A stretch of DNA of 64,000 nucleotides from Lepisosteus oculatus (lineage: Eukaryota > Chordata > Actinopteri > Semionotiformes > Lepisosteidae). The notes beneath the pieces are model-generated. The model had not been told where the DNA came from. It saw nothing but the letters and a program-made list of their open reading frames with translations, and did not search any database. The translations under genes were made by a program, and so were the position numbers. Below, piece by piece: positions 50,701-63,946 of the stretch. Every line of letters begins with the position of its first letter. Position 1 is the stretch's first letter. The stretch covers positions 41,110,979 to 41,174,978 of the forward strand of contig NC_090704.1 of assembly GCF_040954835.1 (NCBI RefSeq). The letters run 5' to 3'.

Positions 50701-53700
50701 CAGGATATATGTTAGGGTTTGGGTGGTATCGTCTTTGACGAGACGGCTGGGTAGCTTGATCCAGACAAGCCCGGCGGAATTCTCCATTAAAGGGCTTGAA
50801 CACATTAACCTCGGCTCAACGTCAGTACCGATGTTGGGGCCCCACTGCCATTCTAGGGCATGTGCCATTGCCCCCAGGCACCCCCCTGGGTGCACTCCAA
50901 CAAAATCCGCGCGCAATGGCGACGGGGCACGGCCAGGCGGAGCCCTCACCGTCCTCGTCCTCGCCCACCGCCACTCCGTATCCGCGGATGCTGGGCCGGG
51001 AGGAGTGGGAGAAGTCCCGGATGGAGGGCCGGCTCTGGTGGCGGCGGCGCAGCTGCAGGGTGCGGTTGTAGTACTGCGAGATGATGGCACCGCGGTTGCG
51101 CCCTGGGGCAAGAGGGGGGAAGGGACACGCAGTCAGGAGCCGGCGATAAAAACCTGGAACAGCGGAGCCGACGCCAGGAACCCGAACTCCCCTCGGTTCG
51201 GCGCTCGCTGGTGACTAATACTTCTCTGGCCTTCGCGCATGCTACAAGCCACAATGACATCACGGTGGTGCGTCAATGACAGAAAACTGCGCAAGAACAA
51301 TCTTGAGAATGTTATTTAAAGACCTTACAGGTTGGGTTTCAAGAAACTCCACTGTTTAGTTATAATGCATCAGCTACCTCAGCAGATTGTATGATTTTCT
51401 TTGATTAGACTCCTGAAGAGCCTGTGCAAAGTGCTGTTGCGTAGCTATGACCCCACCACCACCACCAGCAGCAGGCTCCTGTACCGCAACCCCGGATTTT
51501 TCCATGCTCTTGCAGGGGAAAGACACTCCCAAGTCAGAAGCATCTGGAAATTATTAGAGGGCTTGACCCATGGAGTCCGTGACACCAGCTGGATTCTCCC
51601 CAGAGCTCCTTTGCTGAAGCTCTTGACAGACACATTCTCAAAACACAAAAGATCGAGGGCAGAAAACCAAAGCCCATGAGGATATCGAGGGAGCTGATGT
51701 GTATAAGCAGGTCTGACACACTGTGCGTTATACGGGAGATCCCGAAATGTTCCCACCACAATAAGACCTTTTGCAGAAGGAAGTTGCTTTTGACACTGAA
51801 AGCCGATTCTGCCAGACAGCAGCAGTGCCAGCGGAAGATGAACTAATGCATAGGTGAGGCAGAGAAGAGCCCTCTGCAGCAATGCCATGCAATAGTCCTG
51901 CATGCCTGAAACAGGCAACAAGCAGCACATATGCAGAAGTTCATTGCTGTAGGGAGTAAAACGTCACAGGCAGCAGGTTTCACAAAATAAGCAAACCTAG
52001 GCCTGGAACAAATCAAAAAAGTAAGAACATTAACTTCTCCTCCCCACCCCCATCTTCACAATTATGCCCACGGGACTTGAGGGTGAATTTTCATCTGGTA
52101 GATGAATGCAACAGATTAGAACAGAGACCAGATTAGAACACACCCACTGTCAGGGAACTGCGAAAAAAAAATTGCAGTTTTTTTTTTAAACATTACATTT
52201 ATTTTAATACCATTACAATGTATCACAATTTTGCTTTCTCCAAATTTCTAAGTGGGTCTCAAGTTACGGAGGCAATGGAGGTTACGGGCTGGACCATAGA
52301 TCCGACAGAACAGGAATGTTTCCTTTTCAGCAACTCGAACTTAAGTCAGCTTTTCACACCACGCTTGTAAAAACCTGCTATATTGAAAAATCATCTTTAT
52401 CTTGCTGAAACTTAAGGTTTCACTTAAATTTGACACTTATAAAAATCATGTGATTAAATATTTTTAGACTGAGATACACTCTTAGTCAAAAGTTATTTTA
52501 AAGTGCTGATGTTGTAAAACACACCCTGTGATCAATATGGTATTCAGACAGCTTGCTACAGTATGTGCACTGCAAGAGCTGGTGGCCTAAACCAAAGACA
52601 CGAGGAACACAATCTTTTTTAGCTATGTATCTGCAAAGATTCATCATTCTAAGACCAATACGCAGGATCCTGTCTTGATCCTGTCTGATCCAGATCCACA
52701 GATCCCTAAAGACCCCAAGTGGTTTTCTCAGGCATGTGCAAGATCTGCCACAGAATGAGTTAGGATCACAAGGTCAGTCAAAGAGTGGTGTGGAGAAAAT
52801 GTGTGGCATCAATGGATTGCAAGCAAAACAAATCCTGATTTGTTTTAAGAATAATATATGCATCTTATATATATATATTTATAAAGATATATGGAGTTCT
52901 GACAAAGGTTCAGGAGGGGATGAGGGTAGTGGGACGGATTAAACTCAGCTGCCATAACCCACAACAAATCCTGATGTAATTTCTCAGATTCCCATATATA
53001 CCACACACCACCCTCTCCTCTTCCTCGCTCGTCTCCACCTTCTCAACTGCCCCTTGGTCGCCTTTTCACCGGGCAGGAGGGTCCCACCCCCATGCTACCT
53101 CCAGGAGGTTGGCCCTCAGCCAAGCTGGTGAAGCCAAGTCCTCACCAACTTAATTCTGCTTTCACACAACCTCCAGCTGCCCTCATGCCTTGAGAAATAT
53201 CTTAACACTGGACTTTCAGCAGCATTCCGTTTAAAAGTGTCCTGCACATATAGTTGAGTGGCGTGGTGTCAGAGATGCGAAGGAACTACGAGCACAAAAC
53301 AAATATCCCATTCCTGCAGGATTCCAGGAGCAGCAGGAACTATCCTTACACTTGCTCTCAGCTGGTTTAGGATTTGCAGTGGTACTACCACGTTACTCAA
53401 AGTGAATATTCCGCCAGCCATCGCAAGAGGTCGCAGCACAGTTCAATGAAGGTTTAAGATCAATTTTAATCCGTGACGAAAAAGGCCATTTTCCAGAGAA
53501 CACCGGGAGAAGGCACACACATAAGGTGCAAGCCCCATGGTGTCTCAAATTCCAGCAGCGATACCGTGAGTTTTGTAGGCTGGCTGCAGTCATGTGCGCC
53601 CTATGTTATGATCATGCATGGGTGTTTGTGAGTGACCATTACCAATCTTGCTGGGATCGTGGAAATGTAGTGGCTTTCCTGATAACGTTATCCCCGCTTT

Positions 53701-56248
53701 CAGTTACTCCTGCGGTGTCACGTACAACAAGTGACACTTGTTGTGGTGCCTTGATAACAATGTGGCCCTGAATGTCAACAAGACAAAAGAACTCATTGTG
53801 GACTCGGGGAAACCCAGAGGGAATCGCGCCCCAATCTCATCGTTGGCACAGCAGTGGAAACCGTCAGCTGCTTCAGGTTCCTCAGCCTGCAGATCTCCAC
53901 CGGCTTGGCTTGGTCACACAACACTGTAGCCAGTCTAAAAAAGGCACAACAGCACCTGCACTTTCTGCAGGTGCTTAAAGAAACGCGGTATAGGGAAGCA
54001 GCTCCTCCTGAACTTTTACCGGTGCACCATAGAAAGTTAGAGAGTGTCCTCCCTCATGGCATCACTGTGCGGTACAGCAATACTACCATGCCTGACAGAG
54101 ATGCTCTACAAAGGGTTGTGGAAACGGCACAGTGGATTACAGCACGTGACTTACCATTAATTGAAGAGATTCACACCATCAACTGGTGAGATTCACACCA
54201 TCCGCTGTCGCAACAAAGGACAATCCGTCACGCAAGCAGTACCGCACTATTAAAGCACAGACCACTAGGCTTGAGAACAACCTCTACCCTCCTGCAGTGT
54301 ACATCCTCAACAGCTAACTGTGCAGCGCCTCGGTCTCAATGCACTTTTTGCATGGTCTACCATGTTTTTTTTTTCCTTCCTCGCTACTACATATTTATTG
54401 TCCCACAACATATTTATTGTTCCCATTCTTATTATTTATTATGTCTGCAATGCACTGTCTACATCGTGCGGTGCTGTCCGTGTATTGTGTATGTCCTGGG
54501 AGATCAGCGTGAATAAGAAATTCCAACGCACATGTACCCCTCTACTCCCTACTCTCCACGCCAGTTATTTCTGAGACGTCCCGTACAGCAGGTGTCCGTT
54601 TCAAATGCACCGAGGCCAGTCCAGGAGTGATGGTCCCAGGCCGGAGGCAGATTTCCGCAGCCCTAAACGGCGTAACAGGCCGGCGCGGCGAGCGCAGATG
54701 CCGCTTCAGCCCGTAAAAGAGGCGCGGGCGCGCCGCCAGACGGGACTCACCGATGGTGCGGCTGGGCATGGCCGACAGCACCCTGAGAGTGGCGGCGGAG
54801 AAGTGCTCGCTCATCAGGGGGTCCCCATCTCGCGCGCCCCCGGTGACGGGGAGCTCCCTCTCCCCCGGCTCATCCCTGCCGTGCCGGGCCGGAGAGGACA
54901 GGTAGGCCGGATTATCTGAGATAAAGAGACCAAAGAACAGGGGCCTTTCAGACGGAGAGCGAAAACCTGGGACAAGAAGCGCGTCAAGTCAGATATTATT
55001 GTCCAGAGTTCTCTTTAAACACTGAATGCTTTTCTTAAGTGACCAAGACATCCTAATTAAGATTAAAGCATTCAACCTCACATGGCTTGTGGTAACCTCC
55101 AACAGGCTCCGTTGACTTATTATTAGTTCGGAAAACCCCCGCTGTTACCTCGCCCCTCCCCCAGAATGTCATCCATCTCGATGACCTCCTGACCCTCCTC
55201 GTCCATGCTGTGGCTCTGCTCCTCGATCAGCTGGCTGAAGGAGTCGTGGACAAGGTTTTCGTCCATGGGACTTAAGGGACTCCTGCAGGGAAACAGGAAA
55301 AAAATCCTTACTGAGCAAGCGTGTAGACACAGTTCATACACATGCAGCCCTACCGTTCATACACATGCAGTGGCACGTGGCAGATAAGGCAGGTCATGAG
55401 ATGGGTGGCTGGACCAGGGTTAGACTTTCTTCGGCTTTCAAGGAAGATTTCAACATCTGTATTCTTATAATGCAAAACATAACCCTGTTTAAATTGCTGT
55501 GTAAATTTCCCTCCTGTGGTGAACTGCAACATCATGATAAACTTATCAACCCATCCCCCTCCCCAACCCTCCAAGGCAACTCTTAGAGGTGGATGACAGC
55601 CTCTGACACAGGGGCACTATGAAGGAAGAAATTTAAGAGTTTAGGAATGAGAGCAGGTCTAGACAAGAGACGAACTGACACAGAAACTGACAAAAAATGA
55701 GAGGGAGGATGCAAAGCTGTTGTTGGGTGTTTTTTTTTTCTTGTTCTGAAGCGTTACTTGATAAATCGATTAAAACAAAGTTGCTTTTGCGTCAGAGACA
55801 GAATACATACCCTAAAAAAAGATCAGAGCTCCCCAGGGAACAATGACAGAGAATAATAATAGACTGACAATTACAGACATTTTTACTATTTAATGGGCGC
55901 TCATGCAAATGAACTGCAAAACAAGAGTGCAGAGTGTCACATTAGACAGCTGAGACTCTCCCACTCCTGATCGCAGTCTGTCCTGCGTTGTAACTGACTG
56001 TGTACCCACGGCCAATCGATAAGGCAGGCCAAGCAGAAGTCTGATAGCCAATCTTATTTCTTTCCTTCCTGCGAGCGGGTATACTGTATAAAAGTAATCT
56101 GTAATGCACGAAAGAAACAGACTTTAGACAGATATTTAGGGGAGTGAATTGGAGGGGTGCTGGGGGATATGAAAGACTTAATATTTGTGACTCACTCTAT
56201 TGCAGCTTCCATTTCCTCCAAGTCGCTGAAGCTGACCTTCCTCGCCAT
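38756..56248 (-). CDS. tmc6: Transmembrane channel-like protein 6 (EVER1), complete
   Basis: Nineteen coding exons join in phase: 56196-56248 (ATG 56248), 55149-55282, 54751-54915, 50950-51102, 49927-50035, 49223-49310, 48157-48411, 47668-47846, 47231-47375, 46467-46622, 45143-45336, 44632-44722, 43511-43608, 42414-42509, 41930-42005, 41290-41423, 39829-40005, 39316-39394 and 38756-38923. The product is about 849 aa (human TMC6 is near 805). Family marks: [12 protein letters not shown] near residue 30, [21 protein letters not shown] around 112-131, the first membrane segment near 271-300, [18 protein letters not shown] from 575, [20 protein letters not shown] near 624-645, and [13 protein letters not shown] near the C terminus. 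The N-terminal match separates it from TMC7 and TMC8. In mammals TMC6 is an ER multipass protein acting with TMC8 and CIB1 and linked to zinc transport. The last exon has an alternative donor at 38819-38824. Confidence 0.94.
40034..40582 (+). repeat. 5S-rRNA-derived SINE, copy F
   Basis: Head AGCCATATCACTCTGCAACT, then the 5S-like GTACCTAGATGAGAGAGCTC, body with CAGCAGGGGGCGCTCACC, and tail GCGCTATATAAGTGTAAGCT. It inserted 28 bp upstream of tmc6 exon 17 (39829-40005) in the intron, antisense to the gene. Confidence 0.92.
42826..43150 (+). repeat. Dispersed fish repeat, copy 1 in tmc6
   Basis: Starts CCATCCACCCATTTTCTAAC, includes GGACGAGACCAGCCAGTCCA and ACATGCAAACTCCACACAGA, and ends GCTAACCACTGCACTACCAT. 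This order is the one seen in the abundant repeat of ray-finned fish genomes. Intronic; open frames within it are artefacts. Confidence 0.75.
44230..44530 (+). repeat. Dispersed fish repeat, copy 2 in tmc6
   Basis: CACCCAATTCAGGGTATTGG, then GATGCCAGTCCACCGCAGGG, CTGGACTGTGGGAGGAAACC and GCTAACCACTACCACTGCCC. Same family as the 42.83 kb copy; lies about 100 bp downstream (minus sense) of tmc6 exon 12. Confidence 0.75.
46880..47133. mobile_element. Non-autonomous hAT element with 8-bp target duplication
   Basis: Begins CAGTGCCGGATTTCCATTTA and ends in the imperfect reverse complement ACACCAAAATCCAGCCCCG; GTGCCTAGGGCC and its near copy occur inside both ends. It is flanked by ACTATACT (46872-46879) and ACTACACT (47134-47141), an 8-bp duplication with one mismatch, as hAT insertion produces. 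Length 254 bp, no coding capacity, inside a tmc6 intron. Confidence 0.85.
49447..49715 (+). repeat. tRNA-derived SINE in tmc6 intron
   Basis: The head has a B-box-like GGTTGCCAGTTCAAATCTCATGG, a central domain with CTGACCAAGGCCCTTAACCC and GGCTGACCCTGCGCTCTGAC, and a tail ending AATAAAGTGATCTTATCT. The same tail also occurs at 49395-49446 directly upstream, suggesting a tandem or nested insertion. The domain order is like V-SINE-type elements; family not assigned. Confidence 0.7.
51110..53730. other. tmc6 intron 3, left part
   Basis: Intronic sequence without a supported exon or recognised repeat. Open frames at 51.4-51.9 kb on both strands have no family motif. Confidence 0.35.
53735..54330 (+). 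pseudogene. Non-LTR retrotransposon reverse transcriptase relic
   Basis: The plus strand reads [17 protein letters not shown] in one frame, then [55 protein letters not shown] and [10 protein letters not shown] in another. This order is the C-terminal half of a fish LINE reverse transcriptase. Frame changes and missing ends show it is inactive. It lies in the large tmc6 intron between exons 3 and 4, antisense to the gene. Confidence 0.8.
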
Positions 56249-56299
56249 CCCACTACCAATCTGTCTCGGGGTGACCGCAGGAGGGCAGCGATTACTGCA

Positions 56300-59000
56300 G
56301 GGGCTCCCTCGTCCAATCAGATCGCTGCCTTTCTTCAGTCATGCTCGCCGTTACCTGGGGAGACAGAAGGAATGCTCAGTTTTGTGCAAGCAGGCATGGC
56401 CATGCTTTCAGTCAGTCATCTCCTTGCTAGCATGTGCTTAACGAAAGGAATGGCTAGATGATCCAGCACGCGGACAAACCTTAAGCATAATTACCTTCAG
56501 AAGCGTGAAAAGAGAAGAAGTTTGGGTGCACATGAATGCTGCACAATAATGCTTTACCAACGTGGAAAACAGCATGGTGCAACACTCATTTCCTTTCAAC
56601 AGGAAGGCAATTAGTCAAAAGCAGATGTGGAACCGGGTGTTGCAGGCATGGTAGACGAGCTGGTCACACACCCCTGTCCACTGGCAAGCTGTGATCTTGC
56701 TGCACCCTGTGCGCTAACTTTGAGAAGTCTTTCATTCCTGGGTCGAGGAGCTTGCACAGCAGATAACCCAAGCAGACAGACCACTGGCGAAATGCTCTCG
56801 ACACACTCACAAGCTATGAGGAATTTAATGAGGAGAACACACAGTATAGGCAGTCTACAGAATACCCGCAGAGACTGAATTCTGTGTCTCCGATTTCTGT
56901 CAACAACAAACACAACCCAGACGTTTAGAGTATATAAATACATCCATATTAAAACAGGATGGTTTCATTTTGCATCTTGAATGAGATCAGGCACACAATG
57001 AAGTCTGAGACACGATCTGAAAGCCACATCAGAGGCCAACCCAAAAGAACAAGCCGAAGCTTGAAATAACCATTTAAAAAAAAACAAAATTCAACGCAAA
57101 AGAAAAGTTATGCTAACAAATGGAATGGACGCAGATATAGTTTGTTCTAGCCCTCTAATGCCTTGAAAACAGAAAGAAACCTTTAGGAAGACACTCAAGC
57201 GTAATACGTTTGAAACTTGAACTCAATGTACTGTGGAGAACAAACCTCAAGAAAACAAACGTCTAAGTGCTCTGTGCCTGTAATTCTTTGGTGGAGACAG
57301 GGTGATCTTTCTTCCTAAATAGTAAGTTTCTTCTTCCATCACTTGTCTGCAGCTCTGCAGTGATGTCAATGGAAATTTAAATAATTTATAAAGGCAGCTC
57401 TTCACAGAGACCCACTATTCCTTCCCACAGATCATCTGGGTCTCCTCCAGCTCCCTGACTTCATCACCACGGACAGGGTGTCTGTAGGGCTTCTACATCA
57501 TCTCTGATTATTCATCCTCCCCCTCATCCAAGGGCTGGAAAATATGTTCCCACAGCCCGGCAGCCCTTCATCGAAAACACATCTTCACAGAAAAAAAAAA
57601 CAAGTTTCTTGTGGTAATGTTGCCATTTTCCTTCACTGTTTACAACAGAAAGCATAACAATAAGGAATAGCTCAGCGCTGATCTGAGCCTCCACTGAGTT
57701 ATAAACTATCCCCATCACAACAGCTTATGCACCTCGTCGGTATGAATTCAGTGAAGCCTCTAGAAATATTAATTCCCCGACTTAAAAAATATCATTTAAA
57801 ATATGTATATTCAGAGATCAATGACGGCAACTCTTGTTCTAATAAAAAAATATAAATCTGCATGTCAGCTTTATGATGTGTTCTGGGCAGTTCATAGTTT
57901 CTCTTACAGGAGAATAGAGTTCATTTTGCTGCCACCACCAAGACTGCTGTGCACTGTGGACTAAGACCACATTGTGAAAGCCCTGTCACAGTGTCAGAAA
58001 TCAAAACCACTAAATATCCTTCATTTACAAACATGGCCTGCTTTTACCAGGGGAGGATGTATATACATCCTTGTTCTCTATGTGTACTTTACTACAGAAA
58101 CAAATACCTTGATCCTTGGTCTTGGCACTACATGTAATACAATATGATGAAAATAAAATGTAGAAAACTAAAATAAAAATAATTCTAGGAGTCACAATAA
58201 ACACATTTTAAATCACCAGGAGATATACAGTAAATATCCTCCAGATAATATTTTCAGAATTCCATGAGAATTCAAAAGTATTACATTAATGAAGGAGCCA
58301 CTTGATGTTAATTTGTGTTTGTTGGATAAAGACTAAAGAGGGATGCAAGAAAACAGACCAGTTTCTCTAATAAAACCTTTTTTACTGCTGGCAGTAAATA
58401 AAACTGTCCATACATTTCTGTTTCCAATTAAATCTCTTCCTTTCCAACATACTGCTTAAATCTGTTTCCGTGTACCAATGACACCAGTACAAGTACAGTA
58501 ATATCTGAGCTTTGGCTTAAGAAGGTAGTGGAAGACATTTTAGTTGCTTCAGCAAGTTACACTTGGCTCTTTCTAAGTTAGCAACTTGATAGCATGCATT
58601 TAGCGGTCAGTCCACAGCAATCCTCACAAGACAATGCAAGCCAAGTCAGATTTAGTCAGTAAAACTTAAGTGGCCCCTGAGCAAATTTCCATAGTGCAGT
58701 TCCTGGATGAAAACACAAAGAAAGGAAAAGATGGATTCAATTAAACGATCCCCTGCTCTATAATTAGGCATACTGTAAAATTTCTGTAGACACTGGACCG
58801 CTCCAAGATATTTTTAAGGTGCTAGGCTGATTTAACTCTCACCTTGCCACACTAATGGTTTAATTATTTGTGGAATAAAAAAAAAACTAGAGAGCACGTG
58901 AGCACCACTTACATTTCATAAAGCAATTTGAAATCATCTGAACACAGAAAGAAAAAGTACTCAAGACGTTTTAACTTCCATCTTCTCCGCAGTTGCACAG
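56300..59000. other. Upstream of tmc6, no gene supported
   Basis: An acceptor-like CCCCTGCAG on the minus strand near 56297 suggests that tmc6 has at least one upstream untranslated exon. Otherwise this AT-rich stretch shows no coding or repeat signature that I can support. Confidence 0.35.
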
Positions 59001-59009
59001 TAAGTTTCT

Positions 59010-59330
59010 CCCAGGTTTGCACAGGTGGAGGGGTAAAAGCTGAAAGAGCTGAACCTGTTCAGCCTCAAGCAGTGAAGACTACGGTGGGGCATGATCCAGG
59101 TTTTCAAAATCCTCAAAGCCAGCAAGTTTCAACAGTGGTAAACGAGAACCGGAGGTCACATGTGGACACAATGTGAAAGTGCTTTTAAACCTGACAACAG
59201 GAGGAACTTCTTTATGCAAAGGGTGGGGGGCAGTATAGGACAAGCTACACAGGAATGGCTGGCATCCTTGGACTAACTGGTTACTAACGTCCAATGGGGC
59301 AAATGTCTTCCTCTTGTTTGGAAGCCTGAT
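59010..59330 (+). repeat. Degenerate LINE/SINE 3' tail, second copy
   Basis: GAGCTGAACCTGTTCAGCCT, then ATGATCCAGGTTTTCAAAAT and GGAGGAACTTCTTTATGCAA, in the order of the retroposon tail common in basal ray-finned fish. Same family as 5.55-5.88 kb by context. No coding capacity. Confidence 0.6.
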
Positions 59331-62300
59331 GATGTTGTTATTATAGATTGTGAAGCTGTTCTGGATTGGGACTCTAAGAAGGTGTGTCCCCAGTTACTCA
59401 TCTGTGAGGCTTTGCTTTTGCAAAGCACTGGAGCGCATAGCTTTCAGCCGACACCCATTTACTGACACCTGTCCACGGCTGAGGGGGGAAATTCAAGCCT
59501 GCCCTGAGGATATCCTTTGAAATTCCTCCCACGCTCTCTAGCCAATTTCAGAGACTGTCAAGGACTCGTCTGGAAAGTCAAAATGCCTTCAGAGAAAATT
59601 AACTAGGAAAGAATATTCAGTTTTAACTACTGTACCCATCACAAAATAATTCTCAAGTGCAAGACCTCAAGCGATAGTAGAACACCTGCGTATGAGTCTG
59701 TAATTACGTTGCTGTGCGATATTTTTTTGCAGCATTCTGTTTTTAGTCTAACGTATAATAGAGATCAAACCAAATGACAACACATTGTGATTCGACCCAG
59801 CAACTGTCACATTACATATTTGGCCACAGCAGCTAATCCCCTGATTACAATCAACGGCACTGATTGTTCTCTACAGCTGTGAGTGGGCTGTGCACCCCAG
59901 CTACAGGACAAGACAAAGTATAGTTTCATCACTGGCCTGAACCAGCCACATGGACTGCCCATTGGTATTTCCAGCTGTCCAGTCCAGTTTCCAGGTGTAT
60001 GGGATTTATAGCTTCATTTGGATGCTCCCTGGCTGGTTTTCTGCAGCCATCTCATGAACGTCTAGAGAGCCGTTCAAGTGGTTCACAGAGGTAGAAGTCT
60101 AAATATATTAGCAGCTAATGCCACCATATTTCTAAATCAGGTGTCCTGACACGTTTGAAACGGGAGTGTTGCACCCCTATGCACAGCGCAGACACGGCTT
60201 TCTGGTGGGAACTGTGGGTTTCGCAGCACGACCGCTTCCACGGAGCCGGCGACTGGAGACTTGGAGTCTTCTTACTACACTTGAGACTTCAAGAGTCAGC
60301 TGGAGTTCACTTACAAAAGAACTAGCCCCCCACTAAACGACCTCTCTTAGTCCATTGAGCATGCAAGCCGGAAAAGAGATTCTCCCACGCTCTTTAAAAA
60401 TGCAACCCTTCATTATTTTTCTAATGATGCGTTTGCTTCCATAAAGCCCTAACACGTATGTGAAACACACATTCCCAAAACGTCAGCCTAAGGTCCCTTT
60501 GTGGTGGTGTTATCTTTACTAACTGCATGCATTGCAGTTTCTTTCAATGACAGCCAGTTTGACTCCAGCAGACTCGGGCATGGATTGCGGAACTGCCCCG
60601 GGGCTGTAGTTTTTAAACACCCCGTGTGAAAACCATTCAAGGTTTACAGTCATCGCCCGGTCGAACTGGGCTCCTATATTTATACACAAGAAAACGAGCG
60701 TCAACGCACGTAATTATAAAAGCAAGGGTAGTAATCTCCTAATCTCTAAGTGCGATTTGTCCTGTTAGTACCCTATGGCGGAATAATTTGTTGTATGAGG
60801 TTTAAAAAATAATAACATAAAGGTATCGATTCGCGTATATGACAGTACTAAGACTTACAAGACACCGACCATGAAACACAAGTAGCACTGCGTGTATAAA
60901 CTCTTCTGACTGCAGACTCACCTCCAAGTGCCGTAACAAAACTTTATCTTGATGCACAACCGGCTTTCACGATCTCTCCGAAGTTTGAGCTCTTCTGGAC
61001 GGGAGGTAAGCACCAAGCACAGACCACCGCTTCTGCAGGGGGTAGCAATATAGAAGAAATGTTGCGGGATATTTGTTGGCAAGCTTTTTAAACTGTTCAA
61101 AAAACAACCCTGGAAGCTGTAAACACACTCCGTGTTTTGTTCCTTTTTATATTGGATATTGCCTTTACCGACCGATCACACCCCGAGTCGGCGAACTTGC
61201 AGAAGTTGTCCTTACGGTCGAGTTGCTGGGCAATGGTATAACCCTATTCTTTATTATTAAATGCATGCGTTCCCTGTTGTTGTTTTATTTCCCCATTTTC
61301 CAATGTATGTTTTCTCGAACTGCTGTAACAGGCACTGCAGCTACTTTAAATCAATGTCTGCATTGTCGATCAAAAAGCGTGGTGCAAAAAGACAGAAAAA
61401 AGGGATCTTTTAAAGCGGCATCGATCGAGAATCGGTGAATCTTTGCAATCGAACGACATAACTTCGCCTCAGTCCTCAATTGTCTTCTGTCCCGCCCCTA
61501 ATCTGAATCACAATACACTCGTATCTGTCCCTTTCAGAGGAATAACGATACATAAACCGCGATTTTACCACACTAAACTATCCATATGTTTAATCAACCA
61601 TATGGCTCTGTCAACAATGCAAAACACACGCTAGAACTACTTACAGTGACTGTAGCTGCAGCTTTTGGAACGTTTTTAAAGGGCGAACCAAAAATATACT
61701 TTAAACAAGTTTCCCGTCTGTTAATCCGGATTTTATATCTTAATATATGTTATGTTTCAAAATATTTGACATCAAACGGAATGCTGGAGTACTTGAATAC
61801 TGCGCGGCGCTCCTTTTCTAGAGCTCTGTTAAATTTACATAAAGCGACAATTATTAACAGTCTGGGAGATTTGGGAGAAACAGCTGCACTTTAAATGTCA
61901 CTTCTATAACCACATGATCACAGTGTTTTAGGAATAATGCCAGAGGAGTGTGGAAAACTGACCTGTAACAATAGCTATAGCCGCTGTGTTAAATTAAAAT
62001 TCAGCTAGTTTAAAAAACGTAAAAAAGAATCTAACAATAACAATGTGGCATAGCGTCCCTCCTGATACTTTCCAAGGGAAGAAATACTGCCTGGTCTACT
62101 GCCTGGGTAAAATTAATAATCCCTTTTTCCGCTTGGTATTATTAACGCACCACGCCGGATTGTGTTAGCAGGATCAAAATCTCTTAAATCTCAGTCTCGT
62201 TACAAAACTGAGGGGTAGCCTGTCACAAGTAGTGTACCGAGCTTCGTATTCTTTAATCACATTTCAGATTGTGTATTCTTTTTTCCCCAGTTTTCCTGTA

Positions 62301-62567
62301 CTAATGTGCTCTTTCGCGTGTGTCTGTGAGCCAGAGTGTTTAATCTGAAGTGCAGATTCGTTTTAAATTGTATTCTGGCATGTAAGGTTTGGTATTATGA
62401 AACAGGATACTCGATGGTTTATTGCGAGAACTTTGGTCGGTTCCTCCCACTACCTTTATTTTTGTGAAAAAATTAACCTATGCGGACAAGGTTTCTCCAC
62501 AATCAAGACGTACACGAGTCTATTAAATGTGGTGAAGAAAATCAATTAAAATTAATAAAATTAAGTC
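59331..62567. other. Far upstream region of tmc6, possible untranslated exon
   Basis: No coding gene is supported. On the minus strand a strong donor (GGAG before GTGAGTCTGC) lies at about 60920-60930 and could end a tmc6 untranslated exon. The rest shows no recognised repeat. Confidence 0.3.
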
Positions 62568-62573
62568 ACCTTA

Positions 62574-62640
62574 CCAGGGAAGCGCCTTCGCCACAGCTCG
62601 TTGAGTTCAGTGCGATCTTTATTCCTCCTTCTCTACAGTC
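62574..62640 (-). other. Candidate 5' untranslated exon of tmc6
   Basis: The minus strand reads AAGGCGCTTCCCTG followed by a consensus GTAAGG donor at about 62569-62574, with CpG-bearing sequence upstream. It could be a first exon of tmc6 some 6 kb upstream of the start codon. Only the splice signal supports it. Confidence 0.25.
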
Positions 62641-63070
62641 ATAATAGGGGGAAACAGAGCAAAGAAGGTGTGAGTCTACCTGGCTCGAGTATGACTGCAT
62701 ACTGAGGTGAGGCACCTTTATGAGCTAAGATGTCTGGGAAATGTAGTTTTAAAACGAGAGTTTCACGAGATGCCAAGGAGGTCCAGTAGATGTATTCACG
62801 GTACCTGCAGACCTGTAGTCCCCTCTTCTGTACGGTGCTTCTTAAATTTTCTTAGTATCACAACATTATTTTTGTTCAGTAGAATCGAGGTGCATTTTTA
62901 AATTTTACATTAGCCTGTAATCTGACCAAACGACAAAAGCACAACCGCTGAAAAATCTAATAATCTGTGTAACACAGAGAATGATTCAATTGCTTACCAT
63001 TAAAAAAACCCTTATTATTACAAAAGTTGAACGAAAATAATATTCTTTATTTTATTTTGAAAAATGTTTT

Positions 63071-63072
63071 GT

Positions 63073-63107
<35 letters not shown>
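63071..63107. repeat. (TTG)n microsatellite
   Basis: About 12 uninterrupted TTG units on the plus strand. Confidence 0.97.
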
Positions 63108-63108
<1 letters not shown>

Positions 63109-63864
63109 TAAAGTAGGCAACAGCATCTAACGAGGTATCACAGAGGCCTGTGACTAAGGCGTCAGAGAAAAATCTGAAACTCAGCAGGAAGCAACATGTC
63201 CTGATGGCACAAGTTTCTATTTCAGTGAAAACAGCCACAGCACCTCTTCTTCCGGGAAAAGAGTTTGGGCTCGGAAGGAAAAAATAACAAAACAAAAATT
63301 AAGGGGGAGTTTCAAATCCCGTGTTTTGTCTCAATGTCACTGTGAAGTGATAAACCACAGGGCTTGAAGGACATCTTTGGGGTTGGAATACTGCGAAAAC
63401 ATGACGTTTTACTGCAACGTCACGTCTATCCCTCCAAAGACAAGTGCTCTGCTCTACTGTTGTATTTAAAGTTGAATTCTTAATTTGTGACTGAAGGTGA
63501 AATGCTGTCACATATCTGTGCCTGTGATTGTTCTATATTCTATATTCTATATATATATTTTTGTGCTACAGCTGCATTTTCAGAAACAATATACCCCTGT
63601 CATAGCGCCACAAAATAAATTGTTCTGTTTTCATACCAGATTCCACCCCGAGTGTTTTAGTAAATGTCTTTGCTCTGTCTCATCAGCAGCAGGTTCTCCA
63701 CAAGTTCTCGGTATGACTGCAGCTGAAATGCGCGCACACCCGCATCACTCCCACACAGAGTGACGAGTGGAAACACTTGCAGAGGCTAGAAATATTTTTG
63801 GTACGAAATGTAGAGTTGGTTCAAGTATCCGTAAGCTGTTGAAATCCTCAAGTTAAGGGTACAG

Positions 63865-63946
63865 ACAGCACCCCAGGTCTGGGATTGAACCCAGGGCCCA
63901 GCACTGTGAGATTGCAATGCTAATTACTGCACCACCATGCTGCCCA
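63865..63946 (+). repeat. End fragment of dispersed fish repeat
   Basis: GGATTGAACCCAGGGCCCAG and GCTAATTACTGCACCACCAT are the right-hand end of the family seen at 42.83 and 44.23 kb; the left part is absent. Confidence 0.65.

Noticed and set aside
50642-51263. 190-codon plus-strand frame and other GC-rich frames
   Set aside because: Shadow frames of tmc6 exon 4 (50950-51102), whose correct frame encodes the conserved [12 protein letters not shown] block.
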